This document shows, in pieces, positions 34,087-43,210 of a stretch of 64,000 bases of DNA. The stretch lies in the NCBI GenBank assembly GCA_937974245.1, contig CALJKV010000128.1, positions 44,638 to 108,637 on the forward strand, given 5' to 3'. The stretch's first letter is position 1, and every line of letters starts with the position of its first letter. Under the pieces are notes generated by a model. The model was not told the origin of the DNA. It searched no databases and worked only from the letters and a program-made list of their open reading frames with translations. Both the position numbers and the translations under genes were made by a program. Origin of the DNA: an uncultured Chloroflexota bacterium (GTDB lineage Bacteria; Chloroflexota; Anaerolineae; Aggregatilineales; Phototrophicaceae).

Positions 34087-34947
34087 CTACGCCTCTAAAA
34101 AGTGCCGCATCAGATCGGACGAGAATTCCCCCTGCCCGACGGACTCGACCGTGCCGGTAAGCGTGACGTGCCAGTGGGAGTCAATGGCGACACGCACCGT
34201 CCCGCCCGCCATGTGAACCGTTACCGGGCTGTCACAGCGCCCGCTGCGTACCGCCGCCCCCGCCGCTGCACAACTCGACGTGCCGGAAGCCAGCGTATAG
34301 CCCGCTCCACGCTCCCAGATTTCGATACGAATCGTGTGGCGGTCAACGACTTCGGCAAACTGGACATTAATTCGATTGGGGAACAACGGCGCGATTTCAA
34401 TGGCCGGGCCATGCTGCTGCACCGCCGCCGCCGAGACAATCTGCCCGAAGATGACACAGTGCGGGTTGCCGATATTCACGCCCGTTGCCAGGTATTCTCG
34501 CCCAGCTACCGTGATCGTCTCATCCACCACATCCCGCGCTGCGCCCGCCATCGGGATCGCCGCGCTGTCAAACGCCAGCCGCCCCATGCCCATACTGATC
34601 GTAGTTGCCGTCTCGTCCTGAATATGCACCGGGATAACGCTGTCGCCGATGCCAATCTGGAAGACGCGCCCGGTCACGTAACCTTTTTCCCATACATAAC
34701 GGGCGAATATCCGCAGTCCGTTGCCGCTCTTCTCCGCTTCCGTGCCGTCGGGGTTGAAGAAACACATCGCGGGGATGGCACTGTCGCTCAGCGGGCCGTA
34801 GCAGATGCCGTCCGCGCCCAGTCCAAAATGCCGGTCACAGATGCGTTGGACAGCCGCCGGAGTCAACGCTGGGGTGAAGGTCGCTGGGTCGAGCACGATC
34901 ATATCGTTGCCCATTGCCTGGAACTTGTGAAAACCGTATGGGTTCAT
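34087..34947 (-). CDS. DapF-family protein lacking both catalytic cysteines
   Basis: A 286-residue two-lobed protein with clear diaminopimelate epimerase similarity: KFQAMGNDMIVLD, RHFGLGADGICY, FFNPDGTEAEKSGNGLRIFARY, NIGNPHCVIF and WERGAGYTLASGTSSCAAAGAA. The two active-site cysteines of DapF (in CGNG and ACGTGA) are here Ser74 and Ser221, and the GAGET Glu is Tyr217. The remaining ligand-binding residues (NPH, ER) persist. It is either a different isomerase/hydro-lyase or an inactive form; I would not assign lysine or cell-wall biosynthesis to it. No other lysine genes are nearby. Confidence 0.85.
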   Translation of the reverse strand: MNPYGFHKFQAMGNDMIVLDPATFTPALTPAAVQRICDRHFGLGADGICYGPLSDSAIPAMCFFNPDGTEAEKSGNGLRIFARYVWEKGYVTGRVFQIGIGDSVIPVHIQDETATTISMGMGRLAFDSAAIPMAGAARDVVDETITVAGREYLATGVNIGNPHCVIFGQIVSAAAVQQHGPAIEIAPLFPNRINVQFAEVVDRHTIRIEIWERGAGYTLASGTSSCAAAGAAVRSGRCDSPVTVHMAGGTVRVAIDSHWHVTLTGTVESVGQGEFSSDLMRHFLEA

Positions 34948-35165
34948 GAGCCTGTCTCTGGTGTATGTTGTGTGATTCTATTGTACCGCCCCAACGGGCA
35001 TTTGTGGAAACAATCGCGCTCCCATGAAAACAGGGGTCTTCAGCGAACTGGCTTGTCCTGTCCCTGCATAGACAGCATACAGGGTCGCCCACTGATGTCC
35101 GCCGTGCTCAAGGCGCAATTCGTTTCTCGGTTCGTGGCGGGTTGTCAGTTGTCAGGAGGCAGTCG

Positions 35166-35783
35166 TCAGTATTTACTTATCCGTGTGGCAAGCTTGCGTA
35201 GAAAACGTGCCAGAACAGTGCGTATACGGGACTTCAACCCTTTATCCCGGCGCTTATACCTGTCCTTGTGAAAGATGCGCTTAATCACGTTCATTTCTTC
35301 GCTTGATAAATCCTGTATCTCGATGACCCGCAGCACGCCTGAACCATCCAGCCCGAACGATACGCGGTCAGCGACAATACAGGACTCTACAAAAACGTAA
35401 TTTCCCAACTTGATGACCGCTGTATCGCTGCCCAATCTCAAGTTCAATGGCTCAAATTCGCTAAGATAATCCGGGGATTTTAAAGATTGCCACCAGGTCA
35501 TATCGCACACCGGAATCCCTTGCCGTTGAGGAATATCCCGGCTGCGCAGGTTGCGATAATCAGGTTGTAGAGCGTACACCTCTTCTACGATCACCAGCTT
35601 AATTTTTTCGACTCTGCCACTCTCAGGTTCCAAGCCAATTTCAAGGAGATCTTTTGTAGAAGGTCCCGTGCGCCAGTAAATGGGAATCGCATATAATCCG
35701 AACCATCGGAGATAGATAATAAAGCTCTCAAGATCAACTTCTTCTTGCTCGTAGGGCGCGACCCCGGTTACAACCAGCGGCAT
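35166..35783 (-). CDS. Hypothetical protein, 205 residues
   Basis: Not recognised. A soluble protein with no signal or membrane segment; the end is strongly basic (RIFHKDRYKRRDKGLKSRIRTVLARFLRKLATRISKY), which suggests nucleic-acid or membrane-surface contact. Base composition is more AT-rich than in flanking core genes. It begins at ATG 35783 with little ribosome-site support. The gene sits in the accessory patch between the DapF-like gene and the kinase region. Confidence 0.6.
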   Translation of the reverse strand: MPLVVTGVAPYEQEEVDLESFIIYLRWFGLYAIPIYWRTGPSTKDLLEIGLEPESGRVEKIKLVIVEEVYALQPDYRNLRSRDIPQRQGIPVCDMTWWQSLKSPDYLSEFEPLNLRLGSDTAVIKLGNYVFVESCIVADRVSFGLDGSGVLRVIEIQDLSSEEMNVIKRIFHKDRYKRRDKGLKSRIRTVLARFLRKLATRISKY

Positions 35784-36050
35784 CGGTGTATTCCTTTTTC
35801 AGTGTCAGGTTTCAGTGTATCGCTGTGCGCCGCCGTTGGACACAAACGAAAACCCGACCCTGTTTTTGAACAAATGCTTGAACAAATCTTCCCCATCGGC
35901 GACCCGTTTTGTGCTATGCTGGCTATGGTAAGGGCGGGCTACAGCACGCCCACCACCTATCACTCACTGATTGCCAATGACTCATACCTGCGCTTCCTCA
36001 CAGCTTTTCCTGACAACTGAAAACCGACGATTGACCACCAATAACCCACC

Positions 36051-36105
36051 TTGCAGCAATCGCTGCAATTGCAGCAAAAATTCGTTTCGCTGCAATAACA
36101 CCCCG
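36051..36105 (-). repeat. TGCTGCAA-rich dispersed repeat, copy 2
   Basis: The minus strand aligns with 20065-20118 over about 50 bp, sharing the core TGCTGCAA-x-TGCAGCGATTGC-x-GCAA. The motif itself is palindromic (TTGCTGCAA / TTGCAGCAA alternate), so the region can fold into several alternative stems. Confidence 0.55.
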
Positions 36106-36265
36106 TTTCTTTCCCTTGTCGGCCTGACCTGAACCGCCTTTCCAGCGGCAATTTGCGGCAAATTCGCCTCAATTTGCAACAAAACCCCGCACCCGCCTGC
36201 CAAACCAAGCACTACGTTTCGCACCGAGGGACAAATCCTCTACGAAACATGACATCAACAATACA

Positions 36266-36288
36266 GTAGGGACAGGGCCTGCCCTGTC
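36266..36288. repeat. GTAGGGACAGGG palindrome
   Basis: GACAGGG-CCT-GCCCTGTC forms an inverted repeat next to GTAGG. Same style as the palindromes at 3707, 8051 and 13539. Confidence 0.4.
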
Positions 36289-36329
36289 CGCTAAAGAGAC
36301 GCCTGTTACCATACCTGACTGACGACTAG

Positions 36330-37079
36330 CTACCGCCGTTTCACTCGATACCAATAGCGGTAGACCTCGCGGAAACCAATGCGCTCGTACAGGCGTAATG
36401 CCGGGGCATTATTCAGCATCACCTGGAGATAACCCGTATGCGCCCCCGCCGCCCGTCCCCAGTCGAGCAGATGCAGGACAAGCTGTTCCCCCAGACCGCG
36501 CCCCCGCAGTTCCGGCGCAACCACAATATCGAACAGGCCGGCATAGCCCCCATCAGCCACCGCCAGCCCCACCGCCGCCACCCTCTCGCCGTTCAACAGC
36601 ATCGCATAGGCCGTGCGCGGCGCGATGTGGTCGAGCAGGCGCGGCATGGTGGTGTGATGCTGTTCTGGTACGGCGTTCATCCGGCAGAAAGCATCCAACC
36701 AGGCATCGCTATACTGTGGCGACAGGCGGGCGTCTGTCCCGGCGGGCGGCTTGAGCGTGTCCAGCGTCATCGTTTGCACGCTGGTCGGGGCGTCCTGCTC
36801 GTAACCCAGGCTGTCCAGTGTGGCATCCAGGTCGGCGGGGCAAACCTGCGGCGTGAGCTTGAACACCGTATTCAGCCCGCGTTCCGTGTAGAGCGTCTCG
36901 CAGTGCCGCATTTTGGCGCGGGTATCCAGCGACGAAGGATAGAGCGGATTGACGGAATTGGCGCGGCGGGTATAGCCGCTGGCGAAGCGCAGCACCCAGC
37001 CATCATAGTAGATCGTTTGAAGCGACGGCCAGGCGCTCAGTGTGTATTCTTCAAGTGTTCGGATGGTGTAGTCCGGCAT
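36330..37079 (-). CDS. GNAT-family N-acetyltransferase
   Basis: A 249-residue protein. The C-terminal half has the acetyl-CoA binding motif RGRGLGEQLVLHLLDWGRAAGAHTGYLQVMLNNAPALRLYERIGF, typical of GNAT enzymes. The N-terminal half (MPDYTIRTLEEYTLSAWPSLQTIYYDGWVLRFASGYTRRANSVNPLY) marks the subfamily with a domain preceding GNAT. I chose ATG 37079, with GGGG upstream; the kinase stop is at 37090, 10 bases away, so the two genes are in one operon. Substrate is unknown. Confidence 0.87.
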   Translation of the reverse strand: MPDYTIRTLEEYTLSAWPSLQTIYYDGWVLRFASGYTRRANSVNPLYPSSLDTRAKMRHCETLYTERGLNTVFKLTPQVCPADLDATLDSLGYEQDAPTSVQTMTLDTLKPPAGTDARLSPQYSDAWLDAFCRMNAVPEQHHTTMPRLLDHIAPRTAYAMLLNGERVAAVGLAVADGGYAGLFDIVVAPELRGRGLGEQLVLHLLDWGRAAGAHTGYLQVMLNNAPALRLYERIGFREVYRYWYRVKRR

Positions 37080-37089
37080 CAGTCTGCCC

Positions 37090-38439
37090 CTACTCCGGCG
37101 GGCCGGTGAAGCCGAAGTCAATATACGGGTCGCCGGTATCGGGCAGAGTCCCGCTTTCCAGCACGATAATCGTGTCACAGGCTTTCGTCAGGCGCTGGAT
37201 ACGCTCTTCCAGCGGCAGCGGTGGCATCCGGGCGAAAATCGCGCTGAAGACGTGGCTGCTGTCCTGGTAGAGATGGTTGGCCTTCAGCCGCGCTCGCTTG
37301 AGTACCCGTTCGACTTCATCCCGACTCACCTCGATAAACAGTTCATACTGCTCGACGGTAGTCGGCGCATTTTGCATCGGCAACCCTTCCTGGCTGGCCG
37401 CCTGCTTGAAGTACGCCCGCAAATCCTGGGCGGCGTTCTGGTAGGCATTGGCGATGCCGCGCTGAAAGTACGCCTGGTGCGAATTGGTGGCGCTCAACTG
37501 ACTCGCTTTGGTGCGGGCTTCATGCGCCAGGTGTTCCCACTTCTCGGCCACATCCAGCGCGCCCGCATCCTCCAGGGTCGCGATTTCCAGTGTGCGCGTC
37601 TGCCCGGTATTCCCGCCACCGAGCAGCGCTTCGATTTCGACGCCCACTTGCCGGGCGCTGGCGATCCGTAATTCCCGATTCTTCTCCAGCATCTGGCGGA
37701 TCAGCGTCATCAGGGAATCCGGAACATCCACCCGGAACTGGCGCAGGTCGCGCAGCGGCTCCATCAGAATGGAGGTGATTACCGCCGCCGGATTCGGGCC
37801 GTCGAAAGGCCGCTGCCCGGCCAACATCTCGTAGAGCAGCACCCCGAACGCCCAGATGTCCGCCCGTGCATCGAGGCTTTGCCCCCGGCACGCCTCCGGG
37901 CTGAGGTATGACCCGGTGCCGACCACATAGCCCGACTGCGTGAGCTGCGTTCGGTCTTTGATGCGGGCGACGCCGAAGTCCGTCAGGCGCGGCGTGCCAT
38001 TCGCTGTGAGCAGTACGTTATCCGGCTTGATGTCCCGGTGGATGATGTCCAGGCGGTGGGCGCGGGTGAGGGCATCGGCAATATCCAGCCCCAGTTCCAG
38101 CACCCGCTGCAACGGCAGCCGCCCCTCTTTATCCAGCACATTCGCCAGCGAGCCGCCCGGCGCGTATTCCATAATAATGCAGTAGTTCGGGCCGTCCTTG
38201 GCCGTCCCCAGCAGTTTGATGATATTCGGGTGATTCAGGCGGCGCAGCGCCTCCACCTCGCGGCGAAAGCGTTCGACAGCCTCATTACCACTACGAAGGA
38301 TAATATCGTGCAGCAGCACCTTAACGGCAACCACCTGGCCGGTGCGCGTATCCGTGCCTTTATAAACGGTTCCCATCCCCCCCTGGCCGATACGTTCTTC
38401 CAGCCGGTAGCGGTTGCAGATCATGTTAGGCTCGCTCAC
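37090..38439 (-). CDS. Soluble Ser/Thr protein kinase (PknB-type catalytic domain)
   Basis: A 449-residue protein. The kinase domain (about 11-275) has the glycine loop IGQGGMGTVYKG, the ATP Lys in VAVKVLL, the catalytic HRDIKPDN and the DFG motif in LTDFGVARI; the activation segment ends in GTGSYLSPEA instead of the common GTPxYMAPE. The C-terminal 150 residues are helical, without a transmembrane segment or PASTA repeats, so it is cytosolic, unlike classic PknB. Adjacent genes (GNAT, then a beta-propeller protein divergently) do not reveal the target. ATG 38439 is accepted. Confidence 0.92.
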   Translation of the reverse strand: MSEPNMICNRYRLEERIGQGGMGTVYKGTDTRTGQVVAVKVLLHDIILRSGNEAVERFRREVEALRRLNHPNIIKLLGTAKDGPNYCIIMEYAPGGSLANVLDKEGRLPLQRVLELGLDIADALTRAHRLDIIHRDIKPDNVLLTANGTPRLTDFGVARIKDRTQLTQSGYVVGTGSYLSPEACRGQSLDARADIWAFGVLLYEMLAGQRPFDGPNPAAVITSILMEPLRDLRQFRVDVPDSLMTLIRQMLEKNRELRIASARQVGVEIEALLGGGNTGQTRTLEIATLEDAGALDVAEKWEHLAHEARTKASQLSATNSHQAYFQRGIANAYQNAAQDLRAYFKQAASQEGLPMQNAPTTVEQYELFIEVSRDEVERVLKRARLKANHLYQDSSHVFSAIFARMPPLPLEERIQRLTKACDTIIVLESGTLPDTGDPYIDFGFTGPPE

Positions 38440-38613
38440 GGGTGTTTGTCCTCAATAATGGCGCTGATATCCATCAATGATACCGCCGAATCGATGCAGA
38501 TGCGTCAAATTCACCTGACAAATATACCAGCAACACGAATCCGCCGGCAATCAGGCGATTCAATGGGATTGCTCCTATAATGGATTCATGAGATGACATC
38601 CAAGGAGGTCTTT

Positions 38614-39735
38614 ATGCGCAGCCGAGTGCCGACTGTCTTTATCCTGATACTGGTTTTCCTCGCCGTGTTCAACCCTGTCACCGCTCAGGACAGCCCTTTT
38701 ACCATACAGACCATTCGCATTGAGAACATGCCCGCTTACGACATCAAGGTCGCGCCCGATGGCCGCACCGCCGCCGTGTATGCCGGGGCAACCAGTCTTA
38801 ATTTGCTGGGGATGCCTTTTTTTGAGTACGATGTTGTTCCAGGTCTGCTGCCCATCCGCCTGATTGACCTGTCTACCGGCGCTGAAATCGCTCGATTGAC
38901 CGGCCCAACGGACTATATCAGCGATGTAGCATTCAGCCCGGATGGGGTGCTGCTGGCATCCTACCACCGCAATGGCGAAATCTACCTGTGGGATACGGCG
39001 TCTGGAGAACTCAAGCAGCGGCTCAACGTTCTAATGGGGCAAGGGAAGCTGGCATTTCTGCCGGATGGCAAGACTCTCGTGACCTACCTCACAGACGCCA
39101 ATGTCGGGCAATTCCTGCTGTGGGACGTGGAAACCGGCTACATGACCCGTGTCTGGCGGGAATCCTACCGCGCTTTCGGCGATCTGCAACTCGGTCAGCC
39201 GCCGGGGAATATGGACTATCGTTATATCGCCTTCGACATTTCCCCTGATGGGACGCTGCTGGCAACCGCCACCCCCAATGGTGAACTGGTGGTATGGGAT
39301 ACGGAGACACTCACCCAGACCGAAGTCCAGCCCAAAGCGGACAAACCGATGATGCTTAACATCCGATCGCTTACATTCAGCCCGGACAGCAGTACGCTGG
39401 TCTACTTCGACACGCTCTCTGAACAAACGCATTTCTGGGATGTGGCGTCGCAATCCGAGACAGCGTCTATTGACGTAGGTAATACTTTCTTTGGGGTTTC
39501 GCCCAACCGTGACATACTGGTCTGGGCAACGCGCACCGAACTGTGGTTTGCCCGGCCAGATCAACCGGATGTCGCCACCAAAGTGCTGGATTTTCCAGGT
39601 GATCTCCTCGTGGCCTGGCCGGCGGTGGTATTTGTATCGGATAGCAGTGTTATCGTCGGCGGTTTTGGGATGCGGAGCGGCGGCGATTCCCTGGTTTACG
39701 GCGAGAATCTTCTGTACATCATCACGTTCAACTGA
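38614..39735 (+). CDS. Secreted WD40-like beta-propeller protein
   Basis: A 373-residue exported protein. Signal peptide ends in NPVTAQ. The remaining sequence has repeated WD40-type motifs: VAFSPDGVLLASYHRNGEIYLWDTASGELKQRL, IAFDISPDGTLLATATPNGELVVWDTETLTQ, LTFSPDSSTLVYFDTLSEQTHFWDVASQSE. About seven blades are expected for one propeller. ATG 38614 has AAGGAGG upstream and is preferred over 38593. The gene ends 8 bases inside the convergent glycosyltransferase gene. Confidence 0.85.
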   Translation: MRSRVPTVFILILVFLAVFNPVTAQDSPFTIQTIRIENMPAYDIKVAPDGRTAAVYAGATSLNLLGMPFFEYDVVPGLLPIRLIDLSTGAEIARLTGPTDYISDVAFSPDGVLLASYHRNGEIYLWDTASGELKQRLNVLMGQGKLAFLPDGKTLVTYLTDANVGQFLLWDVETGYMTRVWRESYRAFGDLQLGQPPGNMDYRYIAFDISPDGTLLATATPNGELVVWDTETLTQTEVQPKADKPMMLNIRSLTFSPDSSTLVYFDTLSEQTHFWDVASQSETASIDVGNTFFGVSPNRDILVWATRTELWFARPDQPDVATKVLDFPGDLLVAWPAVVFVSDSSVIVGGFGMRSGGDSLVYGENLLYIITFN

Positions 39736-40873
39736 ACCGCAACAACCGCGCCACCACTCGCGTGAACTGCTCACCGTTGGATTGTGCCGAAAAGAGCGCC
39801 TCCACCCGCGCCCGTCCGGCTTCGCCCATGCGCTTCCGTTGAGCTGGGTCGCGCAGCAGTTCGATCACTCGTGCCGCCAGGCCAGCCGCATCCCCTGGCG
39901 GGACAAGACAACCGGTCACGCCGTCGGCTACCGTCTCCAGCGGGCCGCCGTGATCCGTGCTGACAACCGGCTTGCCACAGGCCATCGCCTCGACATTCAC
40001 CACGCCGTAACTCTCAAAGTGCGAGCTGCATACGACCACGTCCGCCGCGCCAATCACCCGTTCCACATCGGCGCGGAATCCCAGGTACTTGAGGCGGTTT
40101 TGCAGCAGCCGGTCATTTTCTGCGGCTGCCAGGATGCGCTGCTTATAACGGTTATCGGCGTCGGTCTGCGTATTCTCCCCGGCCACGATGAACCGCGCCT
40201 GGGGGATTTGCAGTGCCACCTGCCGCGCCATCGCCTGGAACACCTCGTGTCCCTTCACATCCTGGAAGCGGGCAACCAGCGCCACCACCGGCGCACCCCT
40301 GGGGATACCCGCCTCGAAGCGCACCTTCGACCCATCCACCGCCGGGTGAAAACGGCGTGTATCCACACCGGGATACAACACCTCGACCCGTTCAGGCGGC
40401 ATGAAGGGCGGCTCGCCCAGGAAACCCTCTTTGATGGCCTGTGAGTGGGCAAATGTCGCGCCGCTGCGCCGGAAGAAGCCGCGCTGCCACACCTTCGGCC
40501 TGAACCACCAGCCCATACACGTCCACAGCGCCGGGATACCCGCCCGCGCCGCCGCCGGGAGCAACATGGGCAGGGTGTGGTAGTCACTATGCGCGATGGC
40601 GATGCCCTGCTCGCGGATAAGGTCTTCGATTTTGCGGGAAATGGGCAGCCGCGCCCAGACCACCGGGATGAAATACGTCGTCGCGCCCCGGTATGGGAGG
40701 ACATGTACCGGCCAACCCGCCTCGCGCCAGGCAGCGGGGAGCTGGCCTTCACGCGGGACGAGCAGGTGCGGCAGGAAAAGCGCCGGGTCGAGGGCGCGGG
40801 CTAACGTCAGCAGCGCGGTTTCGCCGCCGCCCAACCCGGTATAGCTGGAAGCGAACAGGATGCGCGTCTGCAT
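39728..40873 (-). CDS. Glycosyltransferase family 4 protein
   Basis: A 381-residue GT-B enzyme. N-terminal MQTRILFASSYTGLGGGETALLTLARAL; donor domain with VVALVARFQDVKGHEVFQAMARQV, FIVAGENTQTD, and the E-x7-E type motif in SSHFESYGVVNVEAMACGKPVVSTDHGGPLETV. ATG 40873 is chosen since family similarity begins there (longer frame to 40951 overlaps the channel gene). It starts 8 bases after the ClC stop, so it is probably co-transcribed with it. Acceptor unknown. Confidence 0.9.
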   Translation of the reverse strand: MQTRILFASSYTGLGGGETALLTLARALDPALFLPHLLVPREGQLPAAWREAGWPVHVLPYRGATTYFIPVVWARLPISRKIEDLIREQGIAIAHSDYHTLPMLLPAAARAGIPALWTCMGWWFRPKVWQRGFFRRSGATFAHSQAIKEGFLGEPPFMPPERVEVLYPGVDTRRFHPAVDGSKVRFEAGIPRGAPVVALVARFQDVKGHEVFQAMARQVALQIPQARFIVAGENTQTDADNRYKQRILAAAENDRLLQNRLKYLGFRADVERVIGAADVVVCSSHFESYGVVNVEAMACGKPVVSTDHGGPLETVADGVTGCLVPPGDAAGLAARVIELLRDPAQRKRMGEAGRARVEALFSAQSNGEQFTRVVARLLRFS

Positions 40874-40881
40874 ACGGTCAA

Positions 40882-43020
40882 TTAACCCGGTGTGGTCTCC
40901 GCCGCCGCTACTGGCACATCGGCCACAGGCAGCGCCGGGCCGTTGAAACACTGGATCAGCCGGGGGACATCCCCTGAACGGGAGAAGGCCGTAATATGGT
41001 CGCCGACCTGGAAAACGGTGTTCCCATGCGGGATCAGGACTTTTTCACCCCGCTTGATCGAGATCAGGAGACAGTCATCCGGTAACTGCGCGGCCAATTC
41101 CTGCACGGCCTGCCCGATCACCTGGCTGTTGTGCGCCAGTGTCACTTCGACAAATTCCGTGCCATTCGGGCTGCTGGCCTGAATCGTGTTCTGGCGCGAC
41201 TGAATCTCGGCACGCCGCGTCAGCGCGATATTATAGGCTCGCACGATGTCCGCCCTGCGAATTATGCCGATGAGGTGCGCCGGTGACTCGCGTTCGACCA
41301 CCGGCATTCGCCCCAGGCCGCGTGCCCCCAACCGCGCCAGCACATCGCCAATCGGCTCATCCGGGAAGGCGGTCAGCAGCTTGTTACGCGGTGTGCAGAT
41401 CATACAGACCTCGGTTTCGCGGGGGACCTTGTTCGCCAGAGCGCGATCCAGGTCGGAAATCGTCACCAGCCCGGATAACAGTCCCTCACTATCCAGCACC
41501 GGGTAGCCATGAGAATGCGTCTGGCTGAACGAGGTGATGAGTTCGCTCAGCGTGCTGTTGGCGGAAATCGTGTGCAGGTCATACGTCATGACCTCGCTCA
41601 CCATGACCCCCTGTAAAACGTCCACATCCCGCCCGCGCCGCAAGCGCACCCCGCGCCGCGTGAGTTTGAGCGTGTAGATCGATTCTTTGTGCAGTAACAT
41701 ACGGGAAAGCAGCGTGGCAACGACCACAGTGAGCATCATCGGCAGGATAATCCGGCTATCGTCGGTGAGTTCAAAGGCAATGATAAGCGCCGTAATCGGG
41801 GCATGGGCGCTGGCCGCGAATACCGCCGCCATCCCCACCAGGGCATACGCGCCCGGCGGCGCTGGAATATTAGGGAACAGTGCATTCACAACAATCTCGA
41901 ACCCTGTCCCCAGCATCGCCCCCATGAACAGGGATGGCGCGAAGATACCGCCCGATCCCCCCGAACCGAGCGTCAAACAGGTGGCGATCAGCTTCAACAC
42001 CAGGAGCAGCAGCACTACGCCCAACGTGAGTTCGTTGGCAAGCGCCCCGCTGATGACATCATGCCCGGCGTTGTTGAAGATTTGCGGCGCGCCTACCCAG
42101 CGGATGCCCGTCAGAAGCGGGTAGAGCAGCGCCAGTGTGCCGAGCAGCGCCCCGCCAATCGCCGGTTTGAGCCATTCCGGGGCGCGTTTCCAATCATCGA
42201 ACAGGTCTTCGGTCCAGTACAGCGTCCGCACAAAGGCAAACCCTACCATCGCCCCCAGTATCCCCAGCATGGGATAAAACGCGAACTCCCACACGCTTTT
42301 GATGCCGTACTCCACCGGCAAAATAAAGAGCGGGTCCGCCCCAAACGCAGCCCGCCCTACCACGCTGGCCGCAACCGACGAAATCACGACGGTGCTGAAG
42401 TAGCGCACGCTGAACTCGTCCAGAATCACTTCCAGCGCGAAGATGACCCCGGCAATCGGCGCATTGAACAGCGCCGCGATGCCCGAAGCCGCACCACAGG
42501 CAACCAGATTGCGAATCCGGTCATCCGATAAATTGAGGGTTTGCCCGATGCTGGAGCCAAAGGCCGAGCCGATCTGGACAATCGGCCCTTCGCGCCCGGC
42601 AGAACCGCCGCTCCCAATCGTGAACGAGGATGCCAGCGATTTAATCAGCGCCACAATCGGACGGATGCGCCCGCCGCGCATGGCAATCGCTTCCATCACT
42701 TCCGGCACACCATGTCCTTTTGCTTCGCGGGCATAGCGGTAAATCAGCGGCCCGGCGAATAATCCGCCTAATGCCGGGACAATGACGACATACGCCTGTC
42801 CCAGGTTTTCGGTGATGGACGGCAGCCACTCATAGCCCACCCAACTCACTAGGTTAATCAATTCCTGCAGAATGATCGCCCCGAACCCCGTCCCCAGCCC
42901 CACCACGACGGCGGTTCCAACCAGAATCGTATCTTCGGATATGTTCAGGCGATCAATCAGACTGCTGGCCCAATCCGTGATACGCGCACGGCGAGCCAGC
43001 AGCTTAATTTGAGGATGCAA
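40882..43020 (-). CDS. ClC-family chloride channel/transporter with CBS and TrkA-C domains
   Basis: A 712-residue membrane protein. The ClC core (about 30-430) shows GSGGSAGREGPIVQIG, GSGGSGGIFAPSLFMGAMLG and multiple helices; the ion-coordinating motifs GSGGS and GREGP are present in this family's form. A pair of CBS domains follows (about 475-600), then a TrkA-C domain near the C-terminus (FVEVTLAHNSQVIGQAVQELAAQLPDDCLLISIKRGEKVLIPHGNTVFQVGDHITAF), which would bind a regulatory ligand. The start is TTG 43020 with AGGAG 9 bases upstream. TrkA-C on a ClC protein is less common than CBS alone. Confidence 0.93.
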   Translation of the reverse strand: MHPQIKLLARRARITDWASSLIDRLNISEDTILVGTAVVVGLGTGFGAIILQELINLVSWVGYEWLPSITENLGQAYVVIVPALGGLFAGPLIYRYAREAKGHGVPEVMEAIAMRGGRIRPIVALIKSLASSFTIGSGGSAGREGPIVQIGSAFGSSIGQTLNLSDDRIRNLVACGAASGIAALFNAPIAGVIFALEVILDEFSVRYFSTVVISSVAASVVGRAAFGADPLFILPVEYGIKSVWEFAFYPMLGILGAMVGFAFVRTLYWTEDLFDDWKRAPEWLKPAIGGALLGTLALLYPLLTGIRWVGAPQIFNNAGHDVISGALANELTLGVVLLLLVLKLIATCLTLGSGGSGGIFAPSLFMGAMLGTGFEIVVNALFPNIPAPPGAYALVGMAAVFAASAHAPITALIIAFELTDDSRIILPMMLTVVVATLLSRMLLHKESIYTLKLTRRGVRLRRGRDVDVLQGVMVSEVMTYDLHTISANSTLSELITSFSQTHSHGYPVLDSEGLLSGLVTISDLDRALANKVPRETEVCMICTPRNKLLTAFPDEPIGDVLARLGARGLGRMPVVERESPAHLIGIIRRADIVRAYNIALTRRAEIQSRQNTIQASSPNGTEFVEVTLAHNSQVIGQAVQELAAQLPDDCLLISIKRGEKVLIPHGNTVFQVGDHITAFSRSGDVPRLIQCFNGPALPVADVPVAAAETTPG

Positions 43021-43210
43021 AAGACTTCTCTCCTAAAAATGACCTTTTCTTCAATCATAACACACCGGGGGCGCCAGAAGCGCAAGGATTGACAGCCTTC
43101 TCCAGTCGTATCGCGGGCGTAGGGCAAACGTCCAGCATCCGAATGCACACGGCGCCGCAAGCCGTGATACGCTGGAACTATAGTCATCTGCGCACTCAAG
43201 GACATCTTCA

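Larger units (their letters stand above)
35784..36329. other. Gene-free stretch with two dispersed repeats
   Basis: No coding frame is convincing. It contains a TGCTGCAA-rich repeat (36051-36105), more TTGCAACA/TTTGCGGCAA motifs up to about 36185, a GTAGGGACAGGG palindrome at 36266-36288, and otherwise nothing I can identify. Confidence 0.5.

Noticed and set aside
34102..35271. 389-codon plus-strand frame opposite the DapF-like gene
   Set aside because: Antisense shadow of a recognisable family on the minus strand.
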